Counted from the stretch's first letter, positions 44,213 through 54,582 are shown. The stretch: DNA of 64,000 nt from Roseiarcus sp963761435 (GCA_963761435.1 CAVXHJ010000018.1:1-64000); one strand, 5' to 3'. Notes: generated by a model not told the origin, from the sequence alone. Numbers and translations are program-made.

Positions 44213-44355
44213 AGGGACTGCACTCGGCCTCGGTCGGCCAATACATAATCGCCAAATTGGGCGAACTACAGACCTGGGCGAGCGCGAAGCCGATAGGCGG
44301 TCGCTATTGACCTCGCCTCTTCGCGGCGCCACGAGGAGGGGCTGGATAGGGCGTC

Positions 44356-45297
44356 ATGGTCCTCCGTCAACTCGAATATCTCGCCGCGCTCGCGCGCGAA
44401 AAGCATTTTGGCCGCGCGGCGGAGGCTTGCCACGTGTCGCAGCCGACCCTGTCGGCCGCCATCCGCATGCTCGAAGGCGATCTCGGGACGCCGATCGTCG
44501 AGCGCGGCCATCGATACGTGGGTCTGACCCCGCAGGGAACGGTCGCCCTGGAATACGCCCATCGAATTCTCGCCGAGGTCGAGAATCTGCGTCACGGGCT
44601 CGAGGAGATCGACAAGGGCCTGACCGGCCGTCTGCGCATCGGGGCGATTCCAACTGCGCTGCCGCTCGTGTCCCACCTTACCGGACCTTTCTTTGGCCGC
44701 TTTCCCGGCGTGACGGTGACGGTTCTTTCCCTGACCAGCCAGGAGATCGAACGGGGAATTGAAGACTTTGAACTCGACGCCGGCCTCACCTATCTGGACG
44801 CCGAGCCGCTCGGCCGGTTGAAGACAAAACCCCTCTGCACCGAGGAATACGCGTTTCTGACGCCCGCGACCGGCCCGCTCGCCGACCGGCGCCAAGTCAC
44901 ATGGCGGCAAGCGTCCGAAACCCCGTTGTGCCTGCTGACGCCCGACATGCAAAACCGGCGCATCATTGACGGCGTGTTCCGCTCGGTCGGGGTGAAGCCG
45001 GTCGCGGCGGTGGAGACCAACTCCATCTTCAATCTCGTATCGCACGTGAGCGCCGGTCAATGGTCGGCGATCGTCCCGCTTCAGCTTTTGCGGTTTTTCG
45101 GCGTGCCCCCGGGCACGCGGGCGATCGATCTCATCGAGCCGGTCGCTCGACGCACGATCGGCCTGGTGATGAGCGACCGCGAGCCTCCCTCGCCGCTCGC
45201 CCGCAACCTGTTCGCGATGAAATTGCCAGCCGACATCGGGGCGCTCATCCAGCCGCCGAACCGGCCGGGCAGGGATGAAGAAAAGGCGAGTCGATAG
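44356..45297 (+). CDS. LysR-type regulator of the fds operon (FdsR-like)
   Basis: A 313-residue LysR-type transcriptional regulator. The HTH is at residues about 3-62 (QLEYLAALAREKHFGRAAEACHVSQPTLSAAIRMLE), followed by a linker helix and the effector-binding domain (RLRIGAIPTALPLVSHL). Its place directly upstream of fdsG on the same strand, with an intact intervening 84 bases, matches the regulator of formate dehydrogenase operons in Hyphomicrobiales. A likely effector is formate or an intermediate, but this is unproven. Its stop codon lies inside the candidate operator at 45292-45310. Confidence 0.9.
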   Translation: MVLRQLEYLAALAREKHFGRAAEACHVSQPTLSAAIRMLEGDLGTPIVERGHRYVGLTPQGTVALEYAHRILAEVENLRHGLEEIDKGLTGRLRIGAIPTALPLVSHLTGPFFGRFPGVTVTVLSLTSQEIERGIEDFELDAGLTYLDAEPLGRLKTKPLCTEEYAFLTPATGPLADRRQVTWRQASETPLCLLTPDMQNRRIIDGVFRSVGVKPVAAVETNSIFNLVSHVSAGQWSAIVPLQLLRFFGVPPGTRAIDLIEPVARRTIGLVMSDREPPSPLARNLFAMKLPADIGALIQPPNRPGRDEEKASR

Positions 45298-45310
45298 AAT
45301 TTTCCTATCG
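45292..45310. promoter_or_regulatory. Candidate LysR-type binding site before fdsG
   Basis: CGATAG (45292-45297), seven bases, CTATCG (45305-45310): an exact ATAG-N7-CTAT dyad, which is the classic LysR-type half-site spacing. It lies 72 bases before the fdsG start and overlaps the regulator's stop codon. Confidence 0.6.
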
Positions 45311-45322
45311 TACCTTCCAAAC

Positions 45323-45335
45323 GTTCAATTTGAAC
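45323..45335. promoter_or_regulatory. Second short palindrome before fdsG
   Basis: GTTCAA-T-TTGAAC, a perfect 13-base palindrome, 13 bases after the ATAG-N7-CTAT site and 46 bases before fdsG. It could be a second regulator site or part of the promoter. Confidence 0.4.
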
Positions 45336-45381
45336 CCGCCCCTGCCCGGGCGCATGATTTCGTTTACCCGGGAGGATTGTC

Positions 45382-45864
45382 GTGTCTGGCCGAACGGCCT
45401 TCGATCTTGAGCTCGCGCGAACCCTGATCGATCGCAAGCGATCGGCGCCGGGGGCGATGCTGCCGATCCTGCACGATTTGCAGGAACAATTCGGATATAT
45501 CGACGACGAGGCCATCCCCTTGCTCGCCGACGCGCTCAACGTCTCGAAAGCCGAGACGCTCGGAATCGTGAGCTTCTACCATGATTTCCGCCGCGCGCCG
45601 GTCGATGGCCGGGTCTTGAAGCTGTGTCGCGCCGAATCCTGTCAGGCCATGGGATGCGAAGACCTTGTTTCCCATCTCGGCGTCTCTCACGGCGTGGTGG
45701 TTGACGGGCCGGAGGTGGCCGCGGGCATTCACGTCGAGTCGGTCTATTGCCTCGGCAATTGCGCGCTCTCCCCCGCTGGGCTGCTCGATGGCGAACCGAT
45801 CGGGCGTCTCGACCGCGATCGCCTCGACGCGATTGTCGCGGGCGCCGAAGGCAGGACGCAATGA
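45382..45864 (+). CDS. fdsG: NAD+-dependent formate dehydrogenase, gamma subunit
   Basis: [2Fe-2S] thioredoxin-like subunit (NuoE-type) of soluble formate dehydrogenase; passes electrons toward FMN/NAD+. The GTG at 45382 follows GGGAGGA by 6 bases. 160 residues. Ligand cysteines: CRAESCQAMGC near residue 82 and CLGNCALSP near 124. Overlaps fdsB by the ATGA at 45861-45864, so the operon is translationally coupled. Confidence 0.95.
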   Translation: MSGRTAFDLELARTLIDRKRSAPGAMLPILHDLQEQFGYIDDEAIPLLADALNVSKAETLGIVSFYHDFRRAPVDGRVLKLCRAESCQAMGCEDLVSHLGVSHGVVVDGPEVAAGIHVESVYCLGNCALSPAGLLDGEPIGRLDRDRLDAIVAGAEGRTQ

Positions 45865-47417
45865 GCGCGCGGGTTTTCGTTCCTGCTGATTCTTCGGCTC
45901 TCTCGGTCGGCGCCGACGCCGTCGCCCGCGCGATTGCCGAGGAGGCGCGCAGCCGCGCCCTCGACATATCGATTGTCCGCACCGGGTCGCGCGGCCTCTT
46001 TTGGCTCGAACCGCTGATCGAGGTCGAGACGGAAATGGGCCGCCTCGGCTATGGCCCTGTCGCGGCGAATGAGGTCGCTCGACTTTTCGAAAACGGATTT
46101 TTGAGCGGCGGCGCTGATCCAAAGGCGCTCGGCCGAGTCGAGGACGCGCCCTACCTCGCGCGCCAGCAGCGGCTTATTTTTGCCCGCTGCGGGATAACCG
46201 ATCCGCTTTCGCTCGACGATTACCGGAGCCACGGCGGCCTTCGAGGCCTCGAGCGCTCGCTGAACCTCGGGCCCAAGGCGACGATCGAGGAGATTTTGGC
46301 CTCGGGCTTGCGCGGGCGCGGCGGCGCGGGCTTCCCGACCGGGATCAAATGGCGAACGACGGCCGGGGTCGACGCCGATCAAAAATACGTGGTCTGTAAC
46401 GCCGACGAAGGCGACAGCGGGACCTTCGCCGACCGGATGCTGATGGAGGGCGACCCGTTCCTCCTGATCGAGGGCATGGCCATTGCGGCGCTCTCGGTCG
46501 GCGCGACGAAGGGCTTTGTCTACATCCGCTCGGAATATCCCCATGCGTTCGCGGTCTTTTCGCGCGCGATCGAGCAGGCGCGCGCGGCGGGATTCCTTGG
46601 CGCGAACGTGCTGGGCTCCGGCCGCGCCTTCGATCTCGAGGCGAGACTCGGCGCCGGCGCCTATATCTGCGGCGAGGAAACGTCCCTCCTCGAAAGCCTC
46701 GAGGGGAGGCGGGGCCAGATTCGGGTCAAACCCCCCTTGCCGGCGATCGCGGGTCTGTTCGGCAAGCCGACCGTCGTCAACAATGTCTTGAGCTTCGCCT
46801 CGTGCCCATGGATCCTCGAGCACGGGGCCAAGGCGTATGCCGACTACGGCGTTGGACGGTCGCTCGGGTCACAGCCGTTCCAGCTCGCCGGCAACATCCG
46901 CCGTGGCGGGCTCGTCGAGCTCGCGTTCGGCGTGAGCTTGCGCGATCTGATCGAGGGCTTCGGCGGAGGAACGCGCAGCGGCCGGCCGATCCGCGCGGTT
47001 CAGGTCGGCGGGCCGCTCGGCTCCTATCTTCCCGCTTCGCTCCTCGATACGCCGCTCGACTACGAGTTGATGGCCGCGGTCAAGGGGATGCTCGGCCATG
47101 GCGGGATCGTCGTGTTCGATGACAGCGTCGACATGGCGCGCCAGGCGCGCTTCGCCTTCGAATTCTGCGCCAAGGAGAGCTGCGGCAAGTGTACGCCGTG
47201 CCGGATCGGTTCGACCCGTGGCGTCGAGACCATCGACAAGATCATCGCCGGCCGTGACCGCCAAGAAAACATCCAACTTGTGCGCGATCTTTGCGAGGTC
47301 ATGACCGACGGCTCGCTTTGCGCGCTCGGCGGTCTCGCCCCGCTGCCCGTCCTCAGCGCGCTCGATCATTTCAGCGAGGATTTCGCCAGGGCGCCGGCGC
47401 GCGCCGCGGCGGAATAG
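45861..47417 (+). CDS. fdsB: NAD+-dependent formate dehydrogenase, beta subunit
   Basis: FMN- and [4Fe-4S]-containing subunit (NuoF-type) where NAD+ is reduced. 518 residues from the ATG at 45861. The N-terminal 120 residues form a thioredoxin-like extension typical of FdsB. FMN/NAD motifs: GLRGRGGAGFPTGIKW (near 150), CNADEGDSGTF, and the Fe-S cluster region ESCGKCTPCRIG (near 438) with the fourth Cys in SLCALGG. It lies between fdsG (overlapping) and fdsA (12-base gap). Confidence 0.96.
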   Translation: MSARVFVPADSSALSVGADAVARAIAEEARSRALDISIVRTGSRGLFWLEPLIEVETEMGRLGYGPVAANEVARLFENGFLSGGADPKALGRVEDAPYLARQQRLIFARCGITDPLSLDDYRSHGGLRGLERSLNLGPKATIEEILASGLRGRGGAGFPTGIKWRTTAGVDADQKYVVCNADEGDSGTFADRMLMEGDPFLLIEGMAIAALSVGATKGFVYIRSEYPHAFAVFSRAIEQARAAGFLGANVLGSGRAFDLEARLGAGAYICGEETSLLESLEGRRGQIRVKPPLPAIAGLFGKPTVVNNVLSFASCPWILEHGAKAYADYGVGRSLGSQPFQLAGNIRRGGLVELAFGVSLRDLIEGFGGGTRSGRPIRAVQVGGPLGSYLPASLLDTPLDYELMAAVKGMLGHGGIVVFDDSVDMARQARFAFEFCAKESCGKCTPCRIGSTRGVETIDKIIAGRDRQENIQLVRDLCEVMTDGSLCALGGLAPLPVLSALDHFSEDFARAPARAAAE

Positions 47418-47429
47418 GAGATAGACGCA

Positions 47430-50276
47430 ATGTCGCTGTTGCAGGAACTGGACACTGGAACGCCGATCCGCGCTGGCGAACCCACGGTCACTCTGACCAT
47501 CGACGGGCGCAAGGTCAGCGTGCCGCCGGGGACCTCGGTGATGGCCGCCGCGGCGCTGATCGACAACCCGATCCCGAAGCTCTGCGCGACCGACAATATC
47601 GAGGCCTTCGGCTCATGCCGGCTCTGCCTCGTCGAGATCGACGGCCGGAAGGGTACGCCGGCCTCGTGCACGACCCCTGCCGAAGCCGGAATGATCGTCC
47701 GCACCAAGACGGCTCGGCTCGAGCGGCTGCGGCGCGGGGTCATGGAGCTCTATATCTCCGACCATCCGCTCGACTGCCTCACCTGCAGCGCCAACGGCGA
47801 CTGCGAGTTGCAGACCCAGGCCGGCAATGTGGGCTTACGCGACGTGCGCTATGGCTACGACGGCGCCAAGCACGCCCAGGCGCCGATTGACGCCTCCAAT
47901 CCCTATTTCAGCTTTGAATCGTCGAAATGCATCGTCTGCTCGCGCTGCGTGCGCGCCTGCGAGGAAGTCCAGGGCACTTTCGCGCTCACCATCCTCGGCC
48001 GGGGCTTCAATTCCAAGGTCGCGACCGGCGGCGCCGATTTTCTCTCGTCCGAATGCGTCTCCTGCGGCGCCTGCGTGCAGGCCTGCCCGACCGCGACCCT
48101 CAATGAAAAACCGGTGATCGAGAAAGGAACGCCGGAGCGCACGGTGGTGACGACCTGCGCCTATTGCGGCGTCGGCTGCGCGTTCAAGGCGGAGCTCAAG
48201 GGCGACGAAGTCCTGCGGATGGTCCCCTACAAGGCCGGCAAGGCCAACGCCGGCCACTCGTGCGTCAAGGGTCGCTTCGCCTACGGCTACGCCACCCACA
48301 AGGACCGCATCGTGAAGCCGATGATCCGCTCACGGATCGAGGACCCGTGGCGCGAGGTCTCATGGGATGAGGCGATCGCCTATGCGGCGAGCGAGTTCAA
48401 GCGCATCCAGGGCCAATATGGCCGCGATTCGGTCGGCGCGATCAGTTCTTCCCGTTGCACCAACGAAGAAGTGTTCCTGGTTCAGAAGATGGCGCGCGCC
48501 GGATTCGGCAACAACAATATCGACACCTGCGCCCGCGTCTGCCATTCGCCGACCGGCTTCGGCCTCTCGAAGACATACGGCACCTCGGCCGGCACGCAGG
48601 ATTTCAAATCGGTCGACAAGTCGGACGTCGTGATCGTGATCGGCGCCAACCCGACCGACGCCCATCCGGTTTTCGCCTCCCGCCTCAAGCGGCGTCTGCG
48701 CGCCGGCGCCCGGCTCATCGTCATTGACCCGCGCCGCATCGATCTGGTCAAGAGCGCTCACGTCGAGGCCGACCACCATCTGCCGTTGAAGCCCGGGACC
48801 AACGTCGCGGTCCTCAACGCGATGGCGCATGTGGTCGTCACGGAGGGCCTTGTCGACGAAGCTTTCGTTCGCGATCGCTGCGATTTCGCCAATTTCAAGT
48901 CATGGGCGCGGTTCGTCGCCGATCCTCGCCATTCCCCGGAGGCTACGGCCGCCGCCACCGGCGTTGACGCTCAGGAGCTTCGCGCGGCCGCCCGCCTCTA
49001 TGCGACTGGGGGCAACGGCGCGATCTACTATGGGCTTGGGGTTACCGAGCACAGCCAGGGCTCGACGACAGTGATGGCCATCGCCAATCTCGCCATGGCG
49101 ACTGGCAACATCGGCCGCGAAGGGGTCGGCGTGAATCCGTTGCGCGGCCAAAACAACGTCCAGGGCTCATGCGACATGGGCTCGTTTCCGCACGAGTTCT
49201 CCGGCTACCGCCATGTGTCGAACAATGACGCCCGCGAGACGTTCGAGCGTCTGTGGGGCGTGCCGCTGAGCAACGAACCCGGTTTGCGCATTCCCAACAT
49301 GATCGACGAGGCGATCGACGGCTCGTTCAAGTGGCTCTACGTCCAGGGCGAGGATATCGCCCAGTCGGACCCCGACACGACCCACATCACCGCGGGCTTG
49401 CGGGCGATGGAATGCGTCGTCGTGCAGGACCTCTTCCTCAACGAGACGGCGCGTTACGCGCACGTGTTCCTGCCCGGCGCATCGTTCCTGGAGAAGGACG
49501 GCACGTTCACCAACGCCGAGCGGCGCATCAGCCGGGTGCGCAAGGCGATTCCCCCACTTGCGGGCATGGCCGACTGGGAGGCGACGATGGCGCTCGCCAA
49601 CGCGCTCGGCGTTCCCATGCATTACGATCACCCAAGCGAGATCATGGACGAGATCGCCGAGACTACGCCAACCTTCAAGGGCGTGTCCTACGCCCGCCTG
49701 GACGAGCTCGGCTCGATCCAGTGGCCGTGCAACGACGCCGCCCCGGCCGGCACGCCGATCATGCACGTCGACCATTTCGTGCGCGGCAAGGGCCACTTCA
49801 TGCTGACCGAATTCGTCGCCACCGAGGAGCGCGCCGGGCCGCGCTTCCCGCTGCTTTTGACCACCGGCCGGATCCTGTCGCAGTACAACGTCGGCGCCCA
49901 GACGCGGCGCACCGGCAACGAACTGTGGCACGAGGAGGACGTACTCGAGATTCACCCCTTTGACGCGGAGCAGCGCGGAGTGCGCGACGGCGATCTCGTG
50001 GCGCTCGCGAGCCGCATCGGCGAGATTTCGCTGCACGCCAAAATCACCGAGCGGATGCAGCCGGGCGTCGTCTACACCACTTTCCATCACCCCGTGACCG
50101 GCGCCAATGTCGTGACCACCGACAATTCCGACTGGGCGACCAATTGCCCGGAATACAAGGTGACCGCCGTGCAGGTCCGGCGGACCAATCACTTCTCCGA
50201 TTGGCAGGTGCGCGATCGCGAAGAGGGCGTCTCGTTGCGCCGGATGGCGAAGGCGTTGGCCGATGCGGCCGAATGA
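47430..50276 (+). CDS. fdsA: NAD+-dependent formate dehydrogenase, catalytic alpha subunit
   Basis: Molybdenum bis-MGD subunit oxidising formate to CO2. 948 residues. N-terminal [2Fe-2S] domain (FGSCRLCLVE, near 65), [4Fe-4S] sites at CLTCSANGDCELQ (near 113), CIVCSRCVRAC (near 168) and CVSCGACVQAC (near 210), then CAYCGVGC (near 244) leading into the molybdopterin domain. The catalytic Cys-His pair appears as CARVCHSPTGFG (near 366): the active-site ligand is cysteine, so this is not a selenoprotein. MopB motifs AIANLAMATGNIGREG and the C-terminal VTTDNSDWATNCPEYK follow. No frame problems over 2.8 kb. Confidence 0.97.
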   Translation: MSLLQELDTGTPIRAGEPTVTLTIDGRKVSVPPGTSVMAAAALIDNPIPKLCATDNIEAFGSCRLCLVEIDGRKGTPASCTTPAEAGMIVRTKTARLERLRRGVMELYISDHPLDCLTCSANGDCELQTQAGNVGLRDVRYGYDGAKHAQAPIDASNPYFSFESSKCIVCSRCVRACEEVQGTFALTILGRGFNSKVATGGADFLSSECVSCGACVQACPTATLNEKPVIEKGTPERTVVTTCAYCGVGCAFKAELKGDEVLRMVPYKAGKANAGHSCVKGRFAYGYATHKDRIVKPMIRSRIEDPWREVSWDEAIAYAASEFKRIQGQYGRDSVGAISSSRCTNEEVFLVQKMARAGFGNNNIDTCARVCHSPTGFGLSKTYGTSAGTQDFKSVDKSDVVIVIGANPTDAHPVFASRLKRRLRAGARLIVIDPRRIDLVKSAHVEADHHLPLKPGTNVAVLNAMAHVVVTEGLVDEAFVRDRCDFANFKSWARFVADPRHSPEATAAATGVDAQELRAAARLYATGGNGAIYYGLGVTEHSQGSTTVMAIANLAMATGNIGREGVGVNPLRGQNNVQGSCDMGSFPHEFSGYRHVSNNDARETFERLWGVPLSNEPGLRIPNMIDEAIDGSFKWLYVQGEDIAQSDPDTTHITAGLRAMECVVVQDLFLNETARYAHVFLPGASFLEKDGTFTNAERRISRVRKAIPPLAGMADWEATMALANALGVPMHYDHPSEIMDEIAETTPTFKGVSYARLDELGSIQWPCNDAAPAGTPIMHVDHFVRGKGHFMLTEFVATEERAGPRFPLLLTTGRILSQYNVGAQTRRTGNELWHEEDVLEIHPFDAEQRGVRDGDLVALASRIGEISLHAKITERMQPGVVYTTFHHPVTGANVVTTDNSDWATNCPEYKVTAVQVRRTNHFSDWQVRDREEGVSLRRMAKALADAAE

Positions 50277-51097
50277 GGGTCCGGGCTCGATCGAGGTTCC
50301 GGTTCGCGTCTTTTCCTACGATTCCGGCGCGAGCGGACCGGAGTTGACGCGGGCCGTCGCGGTCGAAGCTCCGGTCCAGATCGTCCTCGGCGGCGCGCCT
50401 TTCGCCATCATGATGGCGACGCCGCAGGACCTCGAGGATTTTGCGTATGGCTTTGTCCTGACCGAACAGATCGCGGAGCGCGTCGCAGACATCCGGGGGA
50501 TTGAGATCGAGGGCGTCGAGGACGGCTTCAAGCTCGAAGATCGCGTTGACGAGCGAGCGCTTGCAGGCGCATCTGGCGCGCGGCCGGGCGATGAGCGGGC
50601 GGACGGGCTGCGGTCTTTGCGGCATCGAGGACTTTTCGCAGATGCCTTCGCCCGGGCCCCCGCTTCATCCCCAACCTCCGATCGAGCCCGCCGCGATCGG
50701 CGTTGCGCTGGGCGAACTCGACGCGCGGCAGCCGCTCAATCGCCGGACGCGCGCGGTCCACGCCGCCGCATGGTGCGGGCGGGACGGAAGAATTCTTCTG
50801 TCGCGGGAGGACGTCGGCCGGCACAACGCGCTCGACAAGGCGATCGGAGCGCTCGCTCGCGCTGGCGTCGCGCCGGACGGCGGTTTCTTTCTCATCACCA
50901 GCCGCTGTTCGTTTGAAATGGTCGCCAAGGCGGCGATCTTCGGCGCCGCGACCCTGGTGTCGGTCTCGGCCCCGACCTCGCTTGCTCTCGAGCGGGCGCG
51001 GCGTTTCGGCGTTCGCCTGATCGCTGTCGCGCGCGGCGATCAGGCGCTATCCTTCGAGCCGGACAACGCGGAGGCGGGGGGAGGATTGGCGGCTTGA
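50263..51097 (+). pseudogene. fdhD: Formate dehydrogenase accessory sulfurtransferase, one frameshift
   Basis: FdhD/FdsC, which delivers sulfur to the molybdenum cofactor of formate dehydrogenase and is required for its activity. The ATG at 50263 overlaps the end of fdsA. The first frame runs to about 50540 (LTRAVAVEAPVQIV, DLEDFAYGFVLTEQIA); the second frame resumes with TSERLQAHLARGRAMSGRTG and CGLCGIEDF, giving the catalytic CGLCG, then VGRHNALDKAIGAL. The break is one base, near 50540, in a gene needed by the intact operon, so a sequence error is the simpler explanation. Confidence 0.85.
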
Positions 51098-51327
51098 CGA
51101 CCGGCAAGATCGACAAACTCGTGCGCATGGCGAACCAGATCGGCGACTTCTACGCCGCCCTGCCCGAGCGGGAAGCGACCGAGGGCGCAGCCTCGCACCT
51201 GCGCCTCTACTGGACGCCAAAGATGATTCGCGAGATCATCGCCTTCGCCGATCAAGGCCATTCCGGCCTCAACCCGATCGCGGCCGGCGCGGTCGTATCG
51301 TTGAAACAGAGCGCGACGGCCGCTTAG
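51094..51327 (+). CDS. fdsD: NAD+-dependent formate dehydrogenase, delta subunit
   Basis: Small subunit of the FdsABGD complex. A TTG at 51094 overlapping the fdhD stop gives 77 residues; the first Met is at 51127 but the family begins near KIDKLVRMANQIGDFYAALP, favouring TTG. It is acidic and helical with LYWTPKMIREIIAFAD at its centre. It closes the operon and is followed after 17 bases by a membrane transporter gene. Confidence 0.9.
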   Translation: MTTGKIDKLVRMANQIGDFYAALPEREATEGAASHLRLYWTPKMIREIIAFADQGHSGLNPIAAGAVVSLKQSATAA

Positions 51328-51344
51328 GAACTCCTCCGGGCCCC

Positions 51345-53386
51345 ATGCCTCGCTGGCCGCGCCCCCCAAATCTTCTGCGGCTCTTTGTCGGCCAGCACAT
51401 CATCAACGGCTTGAGCGTCGGCCTCGGCGTGATCGCGGTCGCCCTCGTCGCTTCGGCGATATTCGGCTTCGCCGCGGGCCAGCCGGCGACGCTCGGCGCC
51501 ATATCGGCCAGCATCTCCGATCTTCCGGCGCCCTGGCGCGAGAAGGCGCGGACGCTGGGTTTCGGCTTTGCGCTCGCGCTCCTGTCGACGATCGCGATCC
51601 AGCTCGCGCTGCCGTGGCAGTTCGTCACGCTCCTCATGATCGGCGTCATCAGTTTTGTCGGCGGCGTCGTGACCGGGCTCGGGCGATGGGCGGTGGCGGT
51701 CGGCATGCAGGCGGTCATCCCGATGGTTTTCATTCTGGGATTTCCCCGCGAGACCTTTCAGGCCGCGCTGCGGATCGAGATCCTGCTCGCCTGCGGGGGC
51801 CTGGCCTATATCGCCTTTGCGCTCGCGGCGACGATCTTTACCGACGCCAGCGCCCGCCGGATGGTGGCGAGCGAGACGATCCGCGAGTTCTCGATCTACA
51901 TGCGCGCGGTCGCGGGGGTTTTTGATCCCAAACAGGATCTGACCGCGGCCTATGGCGCGGCGATCCGCCAGCAGTCGGCGCTTTCGGAGCAGTTGCAGTC
52001 GGCGCGCGCGCTCTTGCTCGAACGGCCGGGAGAAGGGGGAGAGCGCCTGCGGCTCGCGGCCTCGATCGGCATTCTGCTCGACGCGCTCGACGCCTTGGTC
52101 GCGGCGCAGTGCGACGTCGAGCTCGTCCGGGGGCGCCCGCGGCGGCGGCCCTGACGGCGCGGATCGGCGACGCCTTGCGGATCGGCGCGCTCGATCTCGA
52201 GCATTTGAGCCTGGAGCTCCTGACCACCGGCCACCCCATTCTGCCGCCCGACCATGAGCTCGCCATCGACGCGCTCAAGCGCGAAGCGGCCCTGGTCGAA
52301 CCCCGCGACACGATCGACCCGAAGGCGCGCGTGGCGATGGAGGTGGCGACCTGGCGACTCGTTCTGGCGCTGAGCCACATCCGGCGCCTGGAGCAGGCCT
52401 TGTCGAGCGACGAGACGGCGCGCGCGGCGATCGGCGACGTCGACCTCGTCGCATTCATCCCCAGGCGAAGCTACGCGCTGACCGCGCTCGCCCCGCATTT
52501 GAGCCTCGATTCGCCGGTGCTCAGATTCGCCGTGCGCCTCGCGTTGGCGATGATGGCCGGGGCGCTCATCGCCCAGTCACTCGGCGACGACCGGCATGGC
52601 AACTGGGTTCTGCTCACCATCGCGGTTGTCATGCGGGCGGGTTACGGCCTCACCCGGAAGCGGCGCGACGATCGCGTCATCGGCACGCTGATCGGCTGCG
52701 TCGTCGCGGCGGGCTCGGTCGCCTACCTGCCCGCCGGCGCGCTGGTCGCGGTTCAGGGGCTCGCGGTCGCCCTGACCCACAGCTTCGCGCGTCTCAACTA
52801 CCGCCTCTCCTCATCGGGCGCCTCGGTGACCGCGCTGGTGTCGCTGCATCTGGTCCAGCCGGGGCTTCCCGCGCCGATCCTCGTGCGCCTCGCCGACACG
52901 CTGATCGGCGCGGCGATCGCGCATCTTTTCAACTATTTCTGGCCGCGCTGGGAATCGTCGGAGGCGCCGCGGCTGGCGAGCCGCCTTCAGGCTCAGCTTG
53001 CCGCCTTCGCCCTCGCCGCGCTTGGGCCCGAAGTCAGCGATCACGACTACCGGCTCGCGCGCAAGAACGTGATCGAGGCCATCGCCGCGCTCTCGGATTC
53101 CGCCGGTCGGATGAGCAGCGAGCCGATGGCGGCGCGCAGGGGCCTGGACGAGATGGCGGATCTGTTGATTGCGGCCTACAGCCTCGTCGCGCAGCTTTCG
53201 GCGGCGCGTCTGGCGGTCCAGAACGGCGCGCCCTGGCCGGACCCGGCGATCCGCGAGTGGCTGGCCGCGCGCCTCGCCGGCCGGTCCGACGCCGAAGCGC
53301 CGGCCGGCGCGCTCGCCGCCTCCGCGCTCGCGGTCACCGCGGCCGCCCGCACTTACGAGCGCGTGGCCAAGAGCGAAGAGAGCTAG
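51345..53386 (+). pseudogene. FUSC-family membrane transporter, one frameshift
   Basis: A two-half membrane protein of the fusaric-acid-resistance/YccS type, with about six N-terminal helices, a soluble middle and a second helical block. The first frame (51345-52154) has GQHIINGLSVGLGVIAVALV and GFPRETFQAALRIEILL; the second frame (resuming near 52120) has the conserved FUSC block FAVRLALAMMAGALIAQ and HGNWVLLTIAVVMRAGYGLT. The break at about 52120-52150 needs one base. Such proteins export aromatic carboxylic acids or act in envelope homeostasis; no substrate is evident. It may belong to the same transcription unit as fdsD. Confidence 0.85.
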
Positions 53387-54351
53387 GTTTTACCCGTTCG
53401 CGCGGAGCCTACGCCCGCAAGCGCGCTCAACTCATCCCCAAGCCGCAATTCGACGCTCTTTGCTTCCGTCTTGATCCAGTCGATCACCACCTGGACATCG
53501 TCGCGCGGCCGGGCTTCCGCCTGGACGAGCCAATAGGCGTAGCCATGCGCCCCATCCGCGCCCGCGCCGCCGATCAAAAGCAGTCTTCCCTCAGCCAGCA
53601 GGGGCTCGATGAGGGCGATGCGGCCAAGCGCTATCCCCTGGCCCTCGAGCGCCGCCCGGATCGCCTGGTCATATTGATTGTAGCGAAGGACGCCTTTTGG
53701 CTTGACCGCGCTCAAGCCCAGCGAATGGAGCCGGTCGGCCCACCGCAGCCAGGGGCTGTGCGAATCCTCATATTCGATGAGAACATGCGCGGCGATCGAT
53801 GCGGCGTCGATGCGGCTGACCCCGAGCGAGGGATGGGCGACTGGTGCGACCGCTTCGCCAAACAGGCGTTGCGAGCCCGGCGGCGCGGCCGCGGCGGGGC
53901 AATAGCGAATGGCGACGTCGGCGCCTGCGGCCCTCAGATCGACCACTTTGTTGTTCGCCGCCACCCGCACGTCGATGTCCGGATGGCGCTGCTGGAAACC
54001 GCCGAGACGCGGCATGATCCACAAGCCGGTGACGCCGATCGTCGCGGTAATCGTCACCGGCTCGCGGCCGCGTCCTCCGGCGAGCGCCTCGACGCCGTCC
54101 TGAAGCTGCTGGAGGGCGCTGTCGGCGATGCGAAAGAAACGTTCGCCCTCGGCGGTGAAGCTGATCGCGCGATAGCCGCGGTTGAGGAGCTTGACGCCGA
54201 GCGCCGCTTCGAGCGCGCTGATCTGGCGACTGACGGCCGATTGAGTGACGAACAGATCCTGGGCGGCGAGCGTCATGCTCATGCGTCGGCCGACGGCGAC
54301 GAAGCCGCGAACGAGGTCGATCGAAGGCAGCCGAACAGGAAAGTTTCGCAT
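53383..54351 (-). CDS. LysR-type transcriptional regulator (GcvA-like)
   Basis: A 322-residue LysR regulator. The HTH is LVRGFVAVGRRMSMTLAAQDLFVTQSAVSRQISALEAALG near residue 13-52, and the substrate-binding domain contains TITATIGVTGLWIMPRLGGFQ and RYNQYDQAIRAALEGQGIALG. The pattern fits the GcvA/AmpR subgroup. It converges on the FUSC transporter and overlaps its end by 4 bases; it may regulate the divergently placed DUF1127 side, but nothing direct supports this. Confidence 0.9.
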   Translation of the reverse strand: MRNFPVRLPSIDLVRGFVAVGRRMSMTLAAQDLFVTQSAVSRQISALEAALGVKLLNRGYRAISFTAEGERFFRIADSALQQLQDGVEALAGGRGREPVTITATIGVTGLWIMPRLGGFQQRHPDIDVRVAANNKVVDLRAAGADVAIRYCPAAAAPPGSQRLFGEAVAPVAHPSLGVSRIDAASIAAHVLIEYEDSHSPWLRWADRLHSLGLSAVKPKGVLRYNQYDQAIRAALEGQGIALGRIALIEPLLAEGRLLLIGGAGADGAHGYAYWLVQAEARPRDDVQVVIDWIKTEAKSVELRLGDELSALAGVGSARTGKT

Positions 54352-54582
54352 GTTCTTTCCTCATGCGAGCACGCGCATCCTTTCTTGACCAGCAGCCGCC
54401 TGTCAAGAGGTCGGTGCGGACGGGAGGGTGTACTCGCATTCCCTTTCCGCATGTCATTGATGCTGAGATGTCGTTTGACGCGCGGTGGCTGGAGGATCTA
54501 GCAAATGTGTGAGCAAGCCGTTCCGCGGGGCAGGTCAGCCGACCGGGATCGGCCGCCTGGCAAGGTGGCTCAGGAGGCCGTC

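Noticed and set aside
48500..48560. Possible selenocysteine at the formate dehydrogenase active site
   Set aside because: The ligand position reads as Cys in CARVCHSPT; no in-frame TGA is present.
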